A DNA stretch of 64,000 nucleotides from Agrostemma githago (lineage: Eukaryota; Streptophyta; Magnoliopsida; Caryophyllales; Caryophyllaceae), in assembly GCA_958450325.1 (NCBI GenBank), contig OY288261.1:10817113-10881112 (forward strand), given 5' to 3'. Below the pieces are notes generated by a model. It was not told the DNA's origin, did no database searches, and worked only from the letters and a program-made list of their open reading frames with translations. Below, piece after piece: positions 1 to 10,805 of the stretch; within the stretch, counting starts at the first letter, position 1, and every line of letters starts with the position of its first letter. The position numbers and the translations under genes were made by a program.

Positions 1-2705
1 GTGTCTGACCACTCCCCAGTTGTTGTTACAGTGTCTCAGAAGGAGATTATTAGAAGACGTTTTAGTTTTCTTAACTGTTGGGTTAAACACCCTACTTATC
101 ATTCCATAGTAGATCAAGCTTGGAATAAGCCTGTGAGGGGAACAGCAAGCTTCAAGCTCTTTGCAAAGTTGAAGAATGTTAAATTGGTGCTTAAGGAAAT
201 GCATAAACATAACTTTACCAGTATTGGAAGTAGAATCAAAGACATTGAGGAAGAAATTTGTGGTTGTCAAACTCTATTGCAGGTGAGACCGATGGATGCA
301 GTGTTGATTCAAAAGGAAAGAGAGTTGGTGAAGGATTGGAGAGGCCTTAAGGATGCTGAAATCAGTATTCTATCTCAAAGAACTAAGATGGAAGCAATTG
401 TAATGGATGATGCACCCACAGCTTATTTTCACTCCCGACTTAAAGAAAGGAGACAACAACAAATGATTGGAGCAATTAAGGATAAAGAGGGAGTGGATAG
501 AATTGGGACTAAGGAAGTAGTAAAGGGATTTGTGGAATATTATGAACAATTACTTGGGAAAAGGGTGCCTGTTAAACCTTTGGAGAGAAATGTAGTTATG
601 ACAGGAAGGATTGTCCATGAGGATGAATGGGAAAATTTGATATGCCTGCCACAGGAAGCTGAAATCAGGAAAGCATTATTCTCTATTGGGTCGGATAAAA
701 GTCCAGGATCGGATGGGTTTTCAGCCGGATTTTTCAAGAGCTCCTGGTTACTTATTAAGGATGATTTCTGCGAGGCGGTTATTGATTTTTTCAGGAAAGG
801 AAAGATGTTGAAGCAGGCAAACACAACCTTAATTACATTGATACCAAAGAAACAAATATGTCAATCAGTACTTGATTATAGACCCATCTCTTGTTGTTCT
901 GTTCTCTATAAAACTATCAGTAAATTGCTGGTGAATACGCTCACAACAGTTTTGGGGGATATTATTGGACAGGAACAGGCGGCATTCATTAGAGGGCGGA
1001 ATATTCACGAAAATATTGCCTTGTCTCAGTCACTCATTAAGGGGTATGGAAGGAAATATTTGACTCCGAGATGCTTGATGAAAATTGACCTTCGTAAGGC
1101 GTTCGATTCTTTGCAATGGGATTTTTTTGGAGGACATGTTAAAGAATCTGAACTTCCCACAGAAGTTTATTGACTGGATCCTGAATTGTATCACAGGATC
1201 ATGGTTCTCATTGAAAATCAATGGTGCTAGTCATGGTTTTTTTAAAGGAAGAAGTGGGGTGAGACAAGGTGACCCCTTGTCTTTGTATCTCTTTGTGCTA
1301 AGCATGGAGATACTTTCGAGACATCTCAGAATTATTGGAAATGAAACGCAGGTCTCGTTCCACCCTAAATGTAGGAGGTTGAGTTTGAATCATCTTGTTT
1401 TTGCGGATGATTTAATGATTTTCATGAGAGGGTATAACCCTTCAGTTATGGCTGCTACATGGGCGTTGGATGCTTTTGCAGACCTTATAGGTCTATATGC
1501 AAACAAGGAGAAAACAAATATCTTTTTTGGACGGGTTAGGGAAGAAGTAAAGGATCTTATTCTTAGAAATACAGGGTTTAAGGAGGGGGAATTCCCCTGT
1601 CGATACTTGGGGATCCCCTTAAATGACATAATTAATAGGATGGAGCATTACTCTTCTCTCATTCAGCGAATTCAAGATATTGTTCATAGCTGGTCATCAA
1701 ACAGCTTGACTTACGCAGGCAAATTGCAGCTTATAAACTCAAATATCTTCGGGATTATGAATTATTGGTGCAACAACACCCTGATCCCTGCAAATGTTTT
1801 AGCGAAAATTATAAAATTGTGTAGAAATTTCTTCTGGAATGGGGCGGGTGATAGTAGAAGATTGTATCTTAAAAGTTGGGACAGCATTTGTGTTCCATGG
1901 GAAGAAGGTGGGTTTCAAGTGAAACAAATTCATGCCTGGAATAAAGCTTTACTGATGACTTGGATCTGGAAGTTGATGACTAATACAGGAGGAATTTGGG
2001 GAAGATGGATACGAGCCTATGTAATGTCACGAGGATCTTTATGGGATGTACGCAAACAAGGAAGTTTCACTGGCACCCTTACTAGCATCCTCTCTCTCAG
2101 AGATGAAATTATTGATAAGATGGGAGGTGTTGATCAAGCAACGGATTTAATTTGCAGCTGGACTGATAAGGGAAAGTTGATCACTAGTTTGGCTTATGAG
2201 TGGTTCAGAAAAAAAATATGAGAGACGAATCTGGTTTAGGGGATTGAGTATGCGAGTGGTGCTGCCCAAACATGGAGTAATAACATCCATGGCATGTCAA
2301 GATAAACTAGCTACTGTTGATCGGCTGCAGCGAAGGGGCCTTTACATCCCTAATAGATGTGTACTATGCAAACATGAAGCTGAGAGTCACTCCCATCTCT
2401 TTTTTACTTGTATCTTCTCTACTCTTCTTTGGCAGATGATGATGAATTGGATGAACGTAAAGGGACGAAGTAATAATTTGTTGGCTGAACTTACTTGGGT
2501 AAGCACGGGTAGCAGGAAAAGACATTGGAAGAGGTACTGGTACTTGTCTACAATAGCCCAGCTACTACTTATCATTTATGGGAGGAGCGTAACGCGAGAA
2601 ATATTCACAGCTCGAGAACGGGGAATTAACACCATTGCGAATCAAATTAAGTTTGAGTGTTTTATTCGGTTACGTAATTGTAATGTTGATATTGCGTATA
2701 GATGA
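1..2705 (+). pseudogene. LINE A ORF2 (endonuclease end, reverse transcriptase, zf-RVT), frameshifted
   Basis: The first residues are the SDHSP motif that closes the APE-type endonuclease of L1 elements. The reverse transcriptase follows: SPGSDGF near 700, LIPKK near 840, DYRPIS near 880, KIDLRKAFDS near 1085, GVRQGDPLS near 1260 and the catalytic FADD near 1400. A frameshift in a T-run near 1120-1130 moves the frame from the one ending at 1173 to the one ending at 2221. A second slip in an A-run near 2210 moves into the frame ending at 2705, which carries the zf-RVT cysteine/histidine motif (CVLCKHEAESHSHLFFTC). Family knowledge: this enzyme drives target-primed reverse transcription. Both slips fall in homopolymers, so sequencing error is possible, but decay is more likely. 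Confidence 0.9.
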
Positions 2706-2846
2706 GATAGAATTATAGGCTTACATTTTCATAGTTGTCAAGATGTGTTTATCACATATTAGGGGATATCCTTTTGTAAGTTTTACGGCTTGTTTATTTT
2801 CCCTCATTGGAAGAATAAAGGAGTCATAACATTCTTGCAAAAAAAA

Positions 2847-2847
<1 letters not shown>
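1..2847 (+). mobile_element. LINE A: 3' part of an L1-type non-LTR retrotransposon
   Basis: The element runs in from the left edge and ends in a short A-run (2839-2847) followed by an (AAT)n tract, as expected for a LINE 3' tail. It encodes, in order, the last endonuclease motif, a reverse transcriptase and a zinc-binding C-terminus. Its 5' end and left target duplication lie outside the window. It is a relic, because the coding frame is broken at least twice. Confidence 0.9.

Positions 2848-2922
<75 letters not shown>
2848..2922 (+). repeat. (AAT)n microsatellite at LINE A tail
   Basis: About 24 nearly perfect AAT units directly follow the A-run of LINE A. Simple-repeat tails of this kind commonly grow from a LINE poly(A) end. 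The next 78 bases up to the LINE B target duplication hold nothing recognisable. Confidence 0.95.
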
Positions 2923-3000
2923 TCAACACAGTGGAGAGAGCAAAATAAAGAACATGCCCATATACGGAAACAATGCAATATCCAAATTAACCTTCACTAG

Positions 3001-3013
3001 CATGCTTTTAGAT
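3001..3013 (+). repeat. Left target-site duplication of LINE B
   Basis: CATGCTTTTAGAT occurs here and again at 19674-19686, directly after the poly(A) of LINE B. A 13-bp direct repeat at these two points defines both ends of the LINE insertion across 16.7 kb. Confidence 0.9.
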
Positions 3014-3111
3014 GTGTGAGGTCTGATATTGCAAAAAGAAAACCCTAGTGAGAGCTTTTCATGGCGATCTGAGCTTTGATACGTGATCGACAACGGTGAG
3101 TCTTGTGCACG

Positions 3112-3508
3112 ATGGCTATGGACTCTTCACCGACTAGTTTACGTAACATAACGCAGAGGAGAGGCATGACAAGTAAGGAGAGGAAGAAGGATGATAGCTT
3201 TGGTAGGGTTGCTCGTAAACCGAATGTAGAGGATGCAAAAAAACTTGGTAGTCTACAGCGTATTGTGGGTATTCCTGGTTATGAATTTAATGATGAGGAG
3301 GATAACCAGGAGGATCTTGATAATGATGATATTGGGGAGAACGTAATCCAAGAGAATGTAATCCATGATCATCAGGGGGAATGGTATACACGTCAAGGAA
3401 AAAGGATTGTAAAAGTGGTTGAAACTGAGAATGTCTAAGAGGATGTTCTGCAATTAACTGAGGATGACGTGAAGGATGAACTCTCATATTGGGAGATAGC
3501 TATCTATG
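3112..3508 (+). pseudogene. LINE B ORF1, N-terminal part before the Athila insertion
   Basis: The reading frame from ATG 3112 (or the upstream ATG 3103) encodes a basic then acidic segment and stops at 3438. The same frame continues past that stop with a segment like LTEDDVKDELSYWEIAIY, which resembles the lead-in to the DUF4283 domain of plant LINE ORF1 proteins. The frame is then cut by the LTR element at 3509 and resumes at 14598. Family knowledge: ORF1 binds RNA in the LINE particle. The assignment rests mainly on position and on the continuation at 14598. Confidence 0.75.
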
Positions 3509-3814
3509 TGTCGTGTGCCAAATTTGGACCATTTTTCCTCTCATTTAGACCTCTTTTTCCTCCGTTTTGCGAGATTTGAGTGCGATTATCGTCGTATTTT
3601 GCATAATTCTCGCATTAGTGTCTTTGTTTTGCATTTTATGTGTTTTTGGTAGTTTTCTGTCTATTTTGATAGGATTTTCGACCGAAAACGTAACCGAGCT
3701 TCCATGAGCACAAAAGAGAGAGACACAGTCCGAAAAGCAAAGCACACAACTGAAAGTTCAAGTAATCCAATTGATCGACAAAGAAAGAGACCGGAAAAGA
3801 GGCAGTGGACCACC

Positions 3815-4040
3815 GGGCGAAGTTTCGCCCGGTGAGTCACCACCAGGCAAAGTTTCGCCCGACGATATTTTTCCACCCCCGAAGATTTTCACGGCACTCC
3901 CGACCGGGCGAAATGACCGGGCGAAATTTCGCCCACCGGGTGAAATTTCGCCCGATGGAGAAACCGAAGAAAATCTCACCGGGTGAAATTTCACCCGGTG
4001 GGATTATTATGTCAAGCCGCGGGGCGAAATTTCGCCCCAT
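3815..4040 (+). repeat. Cluster of GGGCGAAATTTCGCCC palindromes in the 5' LTR
   Basis: Several perfect or near-perfect copies of a self-complementary motif lie here, near 3817, 3843, 3925, 3944, 3980 and 4020. Variants change symmetrically in places: GGGTGAAATTTCACCC near 3981 keeps the palindrome with paired changes. The short reading frames through it are by-products of the repeat. Confidence 0.85.
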
Positions 4041-4122
4041 AAAGATGCAAAGGGTGAAGGTCTAGCTAAATGAAGAGGAATTGGATTTGGGCCTTGAAGT
4101 TTGTGCCACCCATTAAGAGTAG

Positions 4123-4130
4123 TATATATA
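4123..4130 (+). promoter_or_regulatory. Putative TATA box of the Athila 5' LTR
   Basis: TATATATA followed by CCC lies about 610 bp into the LTR. It is the best core-promoter candidate and would put the U3/R boundary near 4155. The segment carrying it is absent from the 3' LTR. Confidence 0.5.
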
Positions 4131-4187
4131 CCCATCATAGGGTTTTGTGCCTCCTGGAGCCTTGAGTGTGCCTTGGGATTAGCCCTT

Positions 4188-4213
4188 AGGAGTAGTAGTA
4201 GTAGTAGTAGTAA

Positions 4214-4252
<39 letters not shown>

Positions 4253-4253
4253 A
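4188..4253 (+). repeat. (AGT)n microsatellite within the 5' LTR
   Basis: About 20 AGT units with one AAA interruption. It lies in the segment missing from the 3' LTR. Confidence 0.9.
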
Positions 4254-5276
4254 TTGTAGTAAGCTTCCTAGAAAATTCTCTACAAACAATTAGTAGACCT
4301 ACTTAGTATTAGTATAATTCCTCTATAATTAGTAGTAAAAGCATCCATCTTTGTTGAGGATTGTGTTTTACGTTGAAGATTCAAGGGTTTTACAAGGGTT
4401 TATGTGACTAAAGCTCTTGTTTTATTTCTTGAAGATTCATATTTCTTGTATTGAAGATTGAAGATTTATGCATGGATTAGTGACAAGTTCTTGCATTATT
4501 TCTCAAAGATTCAATCTTTTATATTAATCTTCATCTTCTACCTTAGTTTTCTCCATAGTTGGTAAATTCTTTCCTCTCCCTCTTCTCCATTAGTTAACTT
4601 ATGTTTTTCTCTCCTTAGTATCAATTGCTAGTATAGTTGTTATGCATGCTTTAGTTAAATTCTCCTTAGTTAATGTTTTGTTGTTAATCATCATGACTAG
4701 TGAGTAGATTTTCTTGTTGGGGAATTAGGGAGGAGGATTTGGATTATTTGATTCAAGGGATGTTGGTGGGTTGTTTACTTGTTGATTATCAATTTTAAGG
4801 TTTTTGTGTCTTTGTTGACTTAGAATCGTGATTAGGCCGACCTTGACTCATTTCTACCTATATGGGGAAACTCGGGGTAGAAATTACCTTAATTTTGAGA
4901 CTTACCTTTTTGTCACGAAAGCGGGTTTAGGTAGGTTGGGTGAAGAAATCGAAAGGTGGCATTCTCCCTTCTTGACGTTGTAGCTAAAACTCGATCCCGA
5001 GACTCTTAGACCCCATTTCCGAATCCCTACTCTCCCCAACACCTTTCCTATTATTGACCCTAACCTTAGTAATCGTAGCTCTTAGCAATAGTTTGACCTC
5101 TCTCGACCCAAAACCCCCATCTCAATCCCATTCACGATTAAACTCTAGACTTGATCAATATCGCTTAACCCATCTCCCTGCGAATCGATCCCGACCTACC
5201 ACTACTACACTAGTTAGGTTTGTCGGAGTTATAAATATTGTTTGATTGTACGGGTCGCGACGCCCGCGCATCAAAA

Positions 5277-5294
5277 TGGCGCCGTTGCCGGGGA
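5277..5294 (+). other. Primer binding site complementary to tRNA-Asp
   Basis: TGGCGCCGTTGCCGGGGA begins 3 bases after the 5' LTR. It is complementary to the 3' end of plant tRNA-Asp, the primer typical of Athila/Tat elements. Confidence 0.9.
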
Positions 5295-5608
5295 GACGGT
5301 GATTAGTTAATTGATTAAGTCTTTGTTTTATTGTGTTTGGATTATTGTTTCTTCTCCTTCTACCCTAGTACCGCTCGGTTCTAGGAGTCTCATTTTTGAA
5401 TTGAGTTGTGTTCAGGAACAATCATATTTGGCATTGGTTATTCCATAACGGTGCAAGCGAGGCGGTATTATTATTTCGGACTTCAAATCAACCAAAGTGA
5501 ACCCTCATCCATATCTTACATCAACTTTTCACCCATCCAACATTCTCAAAACTTCTACAAAATTCCCTTTCCCTCTTCTCTCTTCAAAAATCACCTCTAC
5601 AATCAAAC

Positions 5609-6884
5609 ATGCCTACTTTGAGATCCTCCCAACCCACCCATGAACAAACTTCTTCTCCCGTCGCATATGGAAACATACCCGATAAGTTTGAGCTCAAGAC
5701 TTCTTGAATTGCCATAGTCCAACAAGACACTTATCATGGGCTTCCACAAGAAGATGCTCTAGAACACATAGCGACGTTTAAAGAGAAGTTAGTTGGAATG
5801 AAATTAAATGGACTTACTTCATGTCAATTCCATACACTTTTGTTTCCCAAAACCCTTCGTGATGATGCTAGGAAATGGCTACAAAGCCACCACGATGATA
5901 CCTTCCAAACTTGGAATCAATTAGCCAATGCATTTCTAGAAAAATACTATCCTCCTTCCAAGACCAATCATTATCGAATGGAGATTCAAACCTTCCGACA
6001 AGGTGATAATGAAAGCATAATTGAGGCTTGGGATCGATTCCTGCCCGCATCACGGTATCCCTCACTGGCTTTTGCTCCAAACATTTTTCTATTCCTTATC
6101 CGCCGATGCAAGGGACATTCTTAACTCAACCGCAAGGGGCGACTTTTTCATGCTCAACGAGAATGAATCCCATGAGCTTCTTGACAAGATAGCCAAAAGT
6201 GACATGTGTGCTAAGGAATTGCAAGAGGGTGAATCAAGTGGAGACTCGGAATCGTCAAATGACATGGGGGCCACTCTTGAAGTACAAATCGCTCAACTAT
6301 TTGAGAGATTTGAGGCAATGGTTGCTAGGGACACCTTCAAACCCGAAGTGAGGCCCCCGCCAAGAAGAGTCACCCCACCAAGAAGAATCACACCACCTAG
6401 GCGAACATCTATCTTGCCTCCAAAGCCATATAGGGTAGATATCCCCTGTGATCATTGTGGAGAATATGATCACGACTCCAATTTTTGTGCGAGGAAGGAA
6501 AACGTTTATCAAGCCAACACTCAAGGAACATATGAAAAGCCTCAAACGAACAATCCTAATTTGGGGACCGGATTTTATTCCACGCCGACTCAAGGATCAT
6601 ATCCTTTTCCAAGAGCCCCCATTCAAAGGGTTTATCCTAATTCATATGGACCTCATTATCAACCGAGACCTCCTCACACAAATCAATTCAATGAAGGCTA
6701 TTTCTATCCTCAAGGACCACCTAGACCAAACTATGGTCCTCCTTTTGGAACTCATCCTCCATTTAATCAAGGTCCTCCTTTTGGAGCTTATCCACCACCT
6801 AACCAAGGTCCTCCAAGGAACTTTCAAGGAAACTCTCAACCCTTTTATGACATTCAACAAACGATCAAGTTCTTATTGAAATAA
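5609..6884 (+). pseudogene. Athila-like gag, degraded
   Basis: The ATG at 5609 opens a gag frame that meets a stop at about 5705 and continues in frame with a capsid-like region (ARKWLQSHHDDTFQTWNQLA, LEKYYPPSK, IEAWDRF). A short deletion near 6040 shifts the frame to the one carrying CPHHGIPHWLLLQTFFYSLS, which normally follows directly. A coiled segment, a proline-rich stretch and a CCHC knuckle (CDHCGEYDHDSNFC, about 6445-6490) come next, then a proline/glycine/tyrosine-rich tail up to the stop at 6882. Family knowledge: gag forms the particle and binds RNA. Two disruptions make this copy inactive. Confidence 0.85.
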
Positions 6885-6887
6885 AAT

Positions 6888-8101
6888 GCGTCAAACCGAG
6901 CTAGACTTGAAGCATTAGAAGCACGTGCCGCATCGCAAGCTCGAACTTCTCAAGAGCCGACCGATTTTTTCAATCAAGCTTCCGTGAATGCCATTAAGGT
7001 AGTAAGCAAAGAGAAACCGGCGAAACCACTTGACCCATAAACTCTTACATCTCATCCCTCAATCAATGAATTTGATGAGAAAGTGGTCAAGGATGTAACC
7101 GAAAAACCAAGAAGAGATCCATCAAAGTATCTTGTAGGAGACCTTGCGTTTGTTATTGAACAAATTCCAATAGAGGACACAAATCTAGTCTCTAGGATCG
7201 AAGTACCTCCTTTGAATGACAAGCCACCAATCTTATTCAATGATCAAGCTTTGAGAATGATAACCTTCACCGACCTTATTGAGGACATTGGCACAAGCAC
7301 ATCCATGCCTACCCCGTCCGATTACATCCGAGACATCATTTTGAAACCCGCCGAGAAGAAAAAAGCTCCCGTTTCTCCAAGGACCAACCCTAGAGTCACA
7401 ATTCCTATCAAACTAGGAGATCCGGGTAGTTTTGCCATTCCATGCTCCATCGACCATGTCTTGATAGATCGAGCTCTATGTGACCTTGGCGCCGATATTA
7501 GCTTGATGCCCTTGGACATCGCTCGTACTATCTATATTAAAGATTTGGAGTACTTCCCTGCGAATGTGCAAATGTTCGATGGAACCACTAAGGAGCCCTA
7601 CGGATTGGCCTGTAACCTCATAGTTAATGTGGGGAATTTGTATATCCCCACCGACTTCGTCGTTTTGGATATGCCAATCGAGGAACGGAATTATCCTATC
7701 CTCTTGGGACGGCTTTTCCTAGCTACCGGTGGGGTGATTATCGATGTAAAGCAAGAACGTTTATCCTTCAATGTTGCCAACGAGATGGTTCAATTTGTGC
7801 TTCCCGCATTTCTTCCCGAAGATCCTCCTAATTTAGAGTTTTGGAACCAAATGGTGGAGTTCCCATCAAATGAAGAGCCTTCTACCGAAGATCTTGACTA
7901 AGATGATGAAGAAGACGACGGTGCCCTATTCATACTTGGTTCTACCTTCGACGAAGATATTCCCGAAGAATTTGCAATGCTTCCCGAGGTAGCACAACTT
8001 ATGAATATGCCGGAGTTTAGAGAAAAGCTCAAGATCGGTAATGTGGAATTTGAAGTGAATGATCAAGACCCTCCGGGTTGCTTTTCAAGCAACCCCAACT
8101 A
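6888..8101 (+). pseudogene. Athila-like protease region, truncated pol
   Basis: The gag frame continues in phase after the stop at 6882, meets another stop at 7038 and is then open from 7083 to 7901. The open part has a retropepsin-like core: CDLGADISLMP, in which DLGA is the active-site variant seen in Athila-type elements, and later ILLGRLFLATGG. After a stop at 7899 the frame goes on with an acidic segment to about 8101. No reverse transcriptase, RNase H or integrase follows, so pol is truncated by an internal deletion. Confidence 0.85.
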
Positions 8102-8407
8102 AACTCAATCATTCAATTCGGTTTGGTGGTGTCCATAATAACCACCTTTGTAAATATTTGCATATTCTCGTCTCTTTTTATCTTTTTCGAACAATAGTTT
8201 TTGGATTTTTTCTCCTTGGAGCTTGCTTGTTTTGGTACCTGCAGGAATCGTGAGGATTTCTTTCGGAATTTTTGGGGTTGCGCTTTGAACGATTATGAAC
8301 ATTATGGATTGAGAAGATAGGTTATATCTTTGAAGAAGTTAAGGAAGGTTTGGGTCAAGTCAAAGAGAATTTTCGTAGCAAGGTCCCGTTTTGAAATGAA
8401 TTATTTT

Positions 8408-8704
8408 ACCGGGCAAAATTTCGCCCGGTGGCGACTTTGCTCGAACTAAAGGAACTGACGGAAATCCGTCGGGCAAACTTTCACCCGGTAGAATCTCACC
8501 GGACGAAATTTCGACCTGCGGTAAAAATATTTTGCGACTTGGAAATTGACGGAAATCCGACCGGGCGAAATTTCGCCCGGTGGAGTCTGACCGGGCGAAA
8601 TTTCGCCCGATGGTGAAACTACGCGGAAACGACGAAATTCAACCCGAACACCGTCGGGTGAAATTTCGCCCGGTGGAATCTGACCGGGCAAAAAATCACC
8701 CCGC
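8408..8704 (+). repeat. Second cluster of CGGGCGAAATTTCGCCCG palindromes, internal to the Athila element
   Basis: At least seven copies or variants occur near 8409, 8467, 8498, 8560, 8590, 8655 and 8683, spaced by about 25-60 bases. The best are perfect 18- to 22-bp palindromes (ACCGGGCGAAATTTCGCCCGGT near 8560 with its flanks). This motif is the same as in both LTRs, but the intervening bases differ. Confidence 0.85.
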
Positions 8705-8987
8705 GGCAACCTTACCCAACCAAACCCCCCTTACCCATCCTCATTATACACCTTTCCTATTTCTCTCCTCAACCAAACCCCAAAAACCCCAAACAAACCC
8801 CAAATCTTCCATCTTAAACCATCTCTAATCCCTCCATTCCTCCATTAAAATTCAATCAAATTATATATTTCTCATCCTTACCACATTCCTAACACTTCCT
8901 TAGAGTTTGTTTCGAGAAATTATTCCGATTCCGACAAACCCCAAACCGAGACCGTCAACACATATTCATCAAATTCAAGCATCAAAG

Positions 8988-10046
8988 ATGAGGAGGGTAA
9001 AGCAAATGGCAAGGAAACGGATTTCTTCAATGCTTAATCGAAATTCGGGGTCAACATCGTCCTCAAGATCAGGGGAAGCGGCCGAGGCTCGGACCGAATC
9101 TGTCTCGATGCCTGTTAAGACAAAAAGCTCAATACCGCGCGAACAACCTGTTCCGCTTGAGGTACGTTACCCGAAAATCCGTCGTAATTTCCGTGAACCT
9201 CTATCTGGTCTCTATTTCGCTAAGAAAGCCCATGTTGATAAATGTAAAAAATTATGGGTCTGTCATCTCGAGCCGACTCGTTGGGCAGCTCGAGATGTAC
9301 TTGTTCGAATGGGTATAGAACAGCAGGTACAAGTAATGTGCCAAGGTCTTGGTCTCATCAAATTTTATGCCTCCAAGGAGGAAACTTTTCAGAAGTTGAC
9401 GTGCGAGTTTTTCGCGACTTTCGAGCTAAGTGGTGATGATAATGCCACTGTCTCTTTTCAGTTGCGAGAAACTTCGTACGTCCTCAACTTGAGGGACTTC
9501 GGTGCACTGCTTGGTTTACCTTCTTCAGTCCTTGAAAAGCCTAGGGCGGGACAGACTCGCGACGATAAATTCGGCCGAGATCGATTCTGGTTTAAAATAG
9601 CCCGCCAAAGGCCTTTCAAGGGAGGAAAGATGCGTTCTTTCTCTATCCGAAACCCTATCCTCCGATATGTAGCGCGTATTATAGCTAATTCATTCTTGTC
9701 GAGCTATGATACGCATCACAACTGTAGTGCGTTAGCTGTTCAGCTTTTAGAGGATGCAGTTTTGGAGAAAGGCCCGTCGATCGATATGTCCGAGGCCTTA
9801 GCTACTCACTTCGCCCAGATTGCGAAGGGCGGCCGCAAGAGAATTTCTTATGGCGGTGTTATAACGATGCTAGCTAGAGCCTTGGAAATCGATTTTAGCG
9901 ATTTGGCACCGGTTGATGGAGCGGGAATTTACATAGATGAAGTTTATTGTCCTTTTCTTGTGTGGCCCCAGAAAGAGGATTATAACAGTTTGTTTTTGTA
10001 TAAGATTACTGAGTTGCGCGCTATTGCAATTCCTAGCCCCGAATAG
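8988..10046 (+). CDS. Athila ORF-1 / plant transposon-protein family ORF in env-like position
   Basis: This frame of about 352 codons is the longest intact one in the element. ATG 8988 is chosen because the frame upstream to 8907 has no ATG. The N-terminus is basic and serine-rich. The body (FREPLSGLYFAKKAHVDKCK, then a long alpha-helical domain with LRDFGALLGLP and a late YGGVITMLARALEID segment) resembles the ATHILA ORF-1 / 'putative plant transposon protein' families of unknown function. It sits after truncated pol and before the 3' LTR, the place of env-like genes. A TAG at 10044 ends it, but the frame goes on open to 10295, so the original product was longer. Function is unknown. Family recalled by pattern, not searched. 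Confidence 0.7.
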   Translation: MRRVKQMARKRISSMLNRNSGSTSSSRSGEAAEARTESVSMPVKTKSSIPREQPVPLEVRYPKIRRNFREPLSGLYFAKKAHVDKCKKLWVCHLEPTRWAARDVLVRMGIEQQVQVMCQGLGLIKFYASKEETFQKLTCEFFATFELSGDDNATVSFQLRETSYVLNLRDFGALLGLPSSVLEKPRAGQTRDDKFGRDRFWFKIARQRPFKGGKMRSFSIRNPILRYVARIIANSFLSSYDTHHNCSALAVQLLEDAVLEKGPSIDMSEALATHFAQIAKGGRKRISYGGVITMLARALEIDFSDLAPVDGAGIYIDEVYCPFLVWPQKEDYNSLFLYKITELRAIAIPSPE

Positions 10047-10805
10047 GTTAGGCTAGATGTTGAGGAGAACTTCGGCATGCCGAAGAGGGCCGGGGAGTAC
10101 GTTCGGGGTAGCACCCGAGGTAAGTTTTATCAGATTGAATACCCCGAGGGACCTTTATTTTTTGGCGACGATGATATAGAGGTCGTAGACGTGTCAGAGG
10201 AGGAACGGGAGGTTGAAACCTCTCGGGATGAGGGTCGTAGAACTTTATCGTCATCATCACACGGACCCTCTTCCTCCCACCAACCCGAACCCTAGACCTC
10301 GCAATTTTTCACCCCTAACTTCTCAGACTTTGAACCACACAGACACTCAACGTTCACCCAGTCTACTCCTGGTTTTCAGGAGGACGTCAACATGAGTCCT
10401 CCATGATACTCTTAGTTCTTTGGATCGGAGAACTTTTATAACCAAGGGGGGGAAGTCTATGATCGTACACGTCGGACTTGGGAGAACTCGACAACCTCAC
10501 TAAACCTGGCCCAGGATGCCTACAATGTGGCCCGGGATGCGCGCGATACTACGCATAGTTTGTACTCGTACTCTAGGGAAGGTTTTAAGTACGCCCGAAC
10601 CAGTTTTCAGATGGCTAGGGAGGCTGCTAGGGATGCCCAAGCAGCGAGGTTGGCGGTAGAGGAGAACCAAAGGATGTTGCAACAGCAACAGCACTATTTT
10701 GAGATTTTTTGGTATGCCTCCGCCAGGGTCTTACTACCCACCACCTCGTCCCCCAGGTTCTATGTGAGTGGTCGAGTGTCATTAGTGTCAGTGTGGGGGT
10801 GTTAG
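10047..10805 (+). pseudogene. Decayed C-terminal extension of the Athila env-like ORF
   Basis: In frame with the preceding gene, 10077-10295 encodes an acidic, serine-rich stretch. After frame changes, 10527-10720 encodes an alanine/arginine/glutamine-rich segment that looks like a coiled coil. This fits the tail of the same ancestral protein. No catalytic motif is seen. Confidence 0.5.

Larger units (their letters stand above)
3509..5273 (+). repeat. 5' LTR of the Athila-like element
   Basis: It starts TGTCGTGTGCC and ends GCGCATCA, matching the 3' LTR at 13109-14597. It is 1,765 bp, longer than the 3' copy because it retains about 290 bp (roughly 4116-4408) with a TATA-like site and an (AGT)n tract (4188-4253). 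It contains a cluster of GGGCGAAATTTCGCCC-type palindromes at 3815-4040. Confidence 0.92.

Noticed and set aside
3815..4040. CRISPR-like array
   Set aside because: Palindromic repeats with irregular spacing inside a plant LTR; no cas genes and the wrong kind of organism.
3758..4065. Overlapping open frames on both strands in the Athila LTRs (also 8428-8828 and 13358-13685)
   Set aside because: Created by the GGGCGAAATTTCGCCC repeats, which lack stop codons in several frames.
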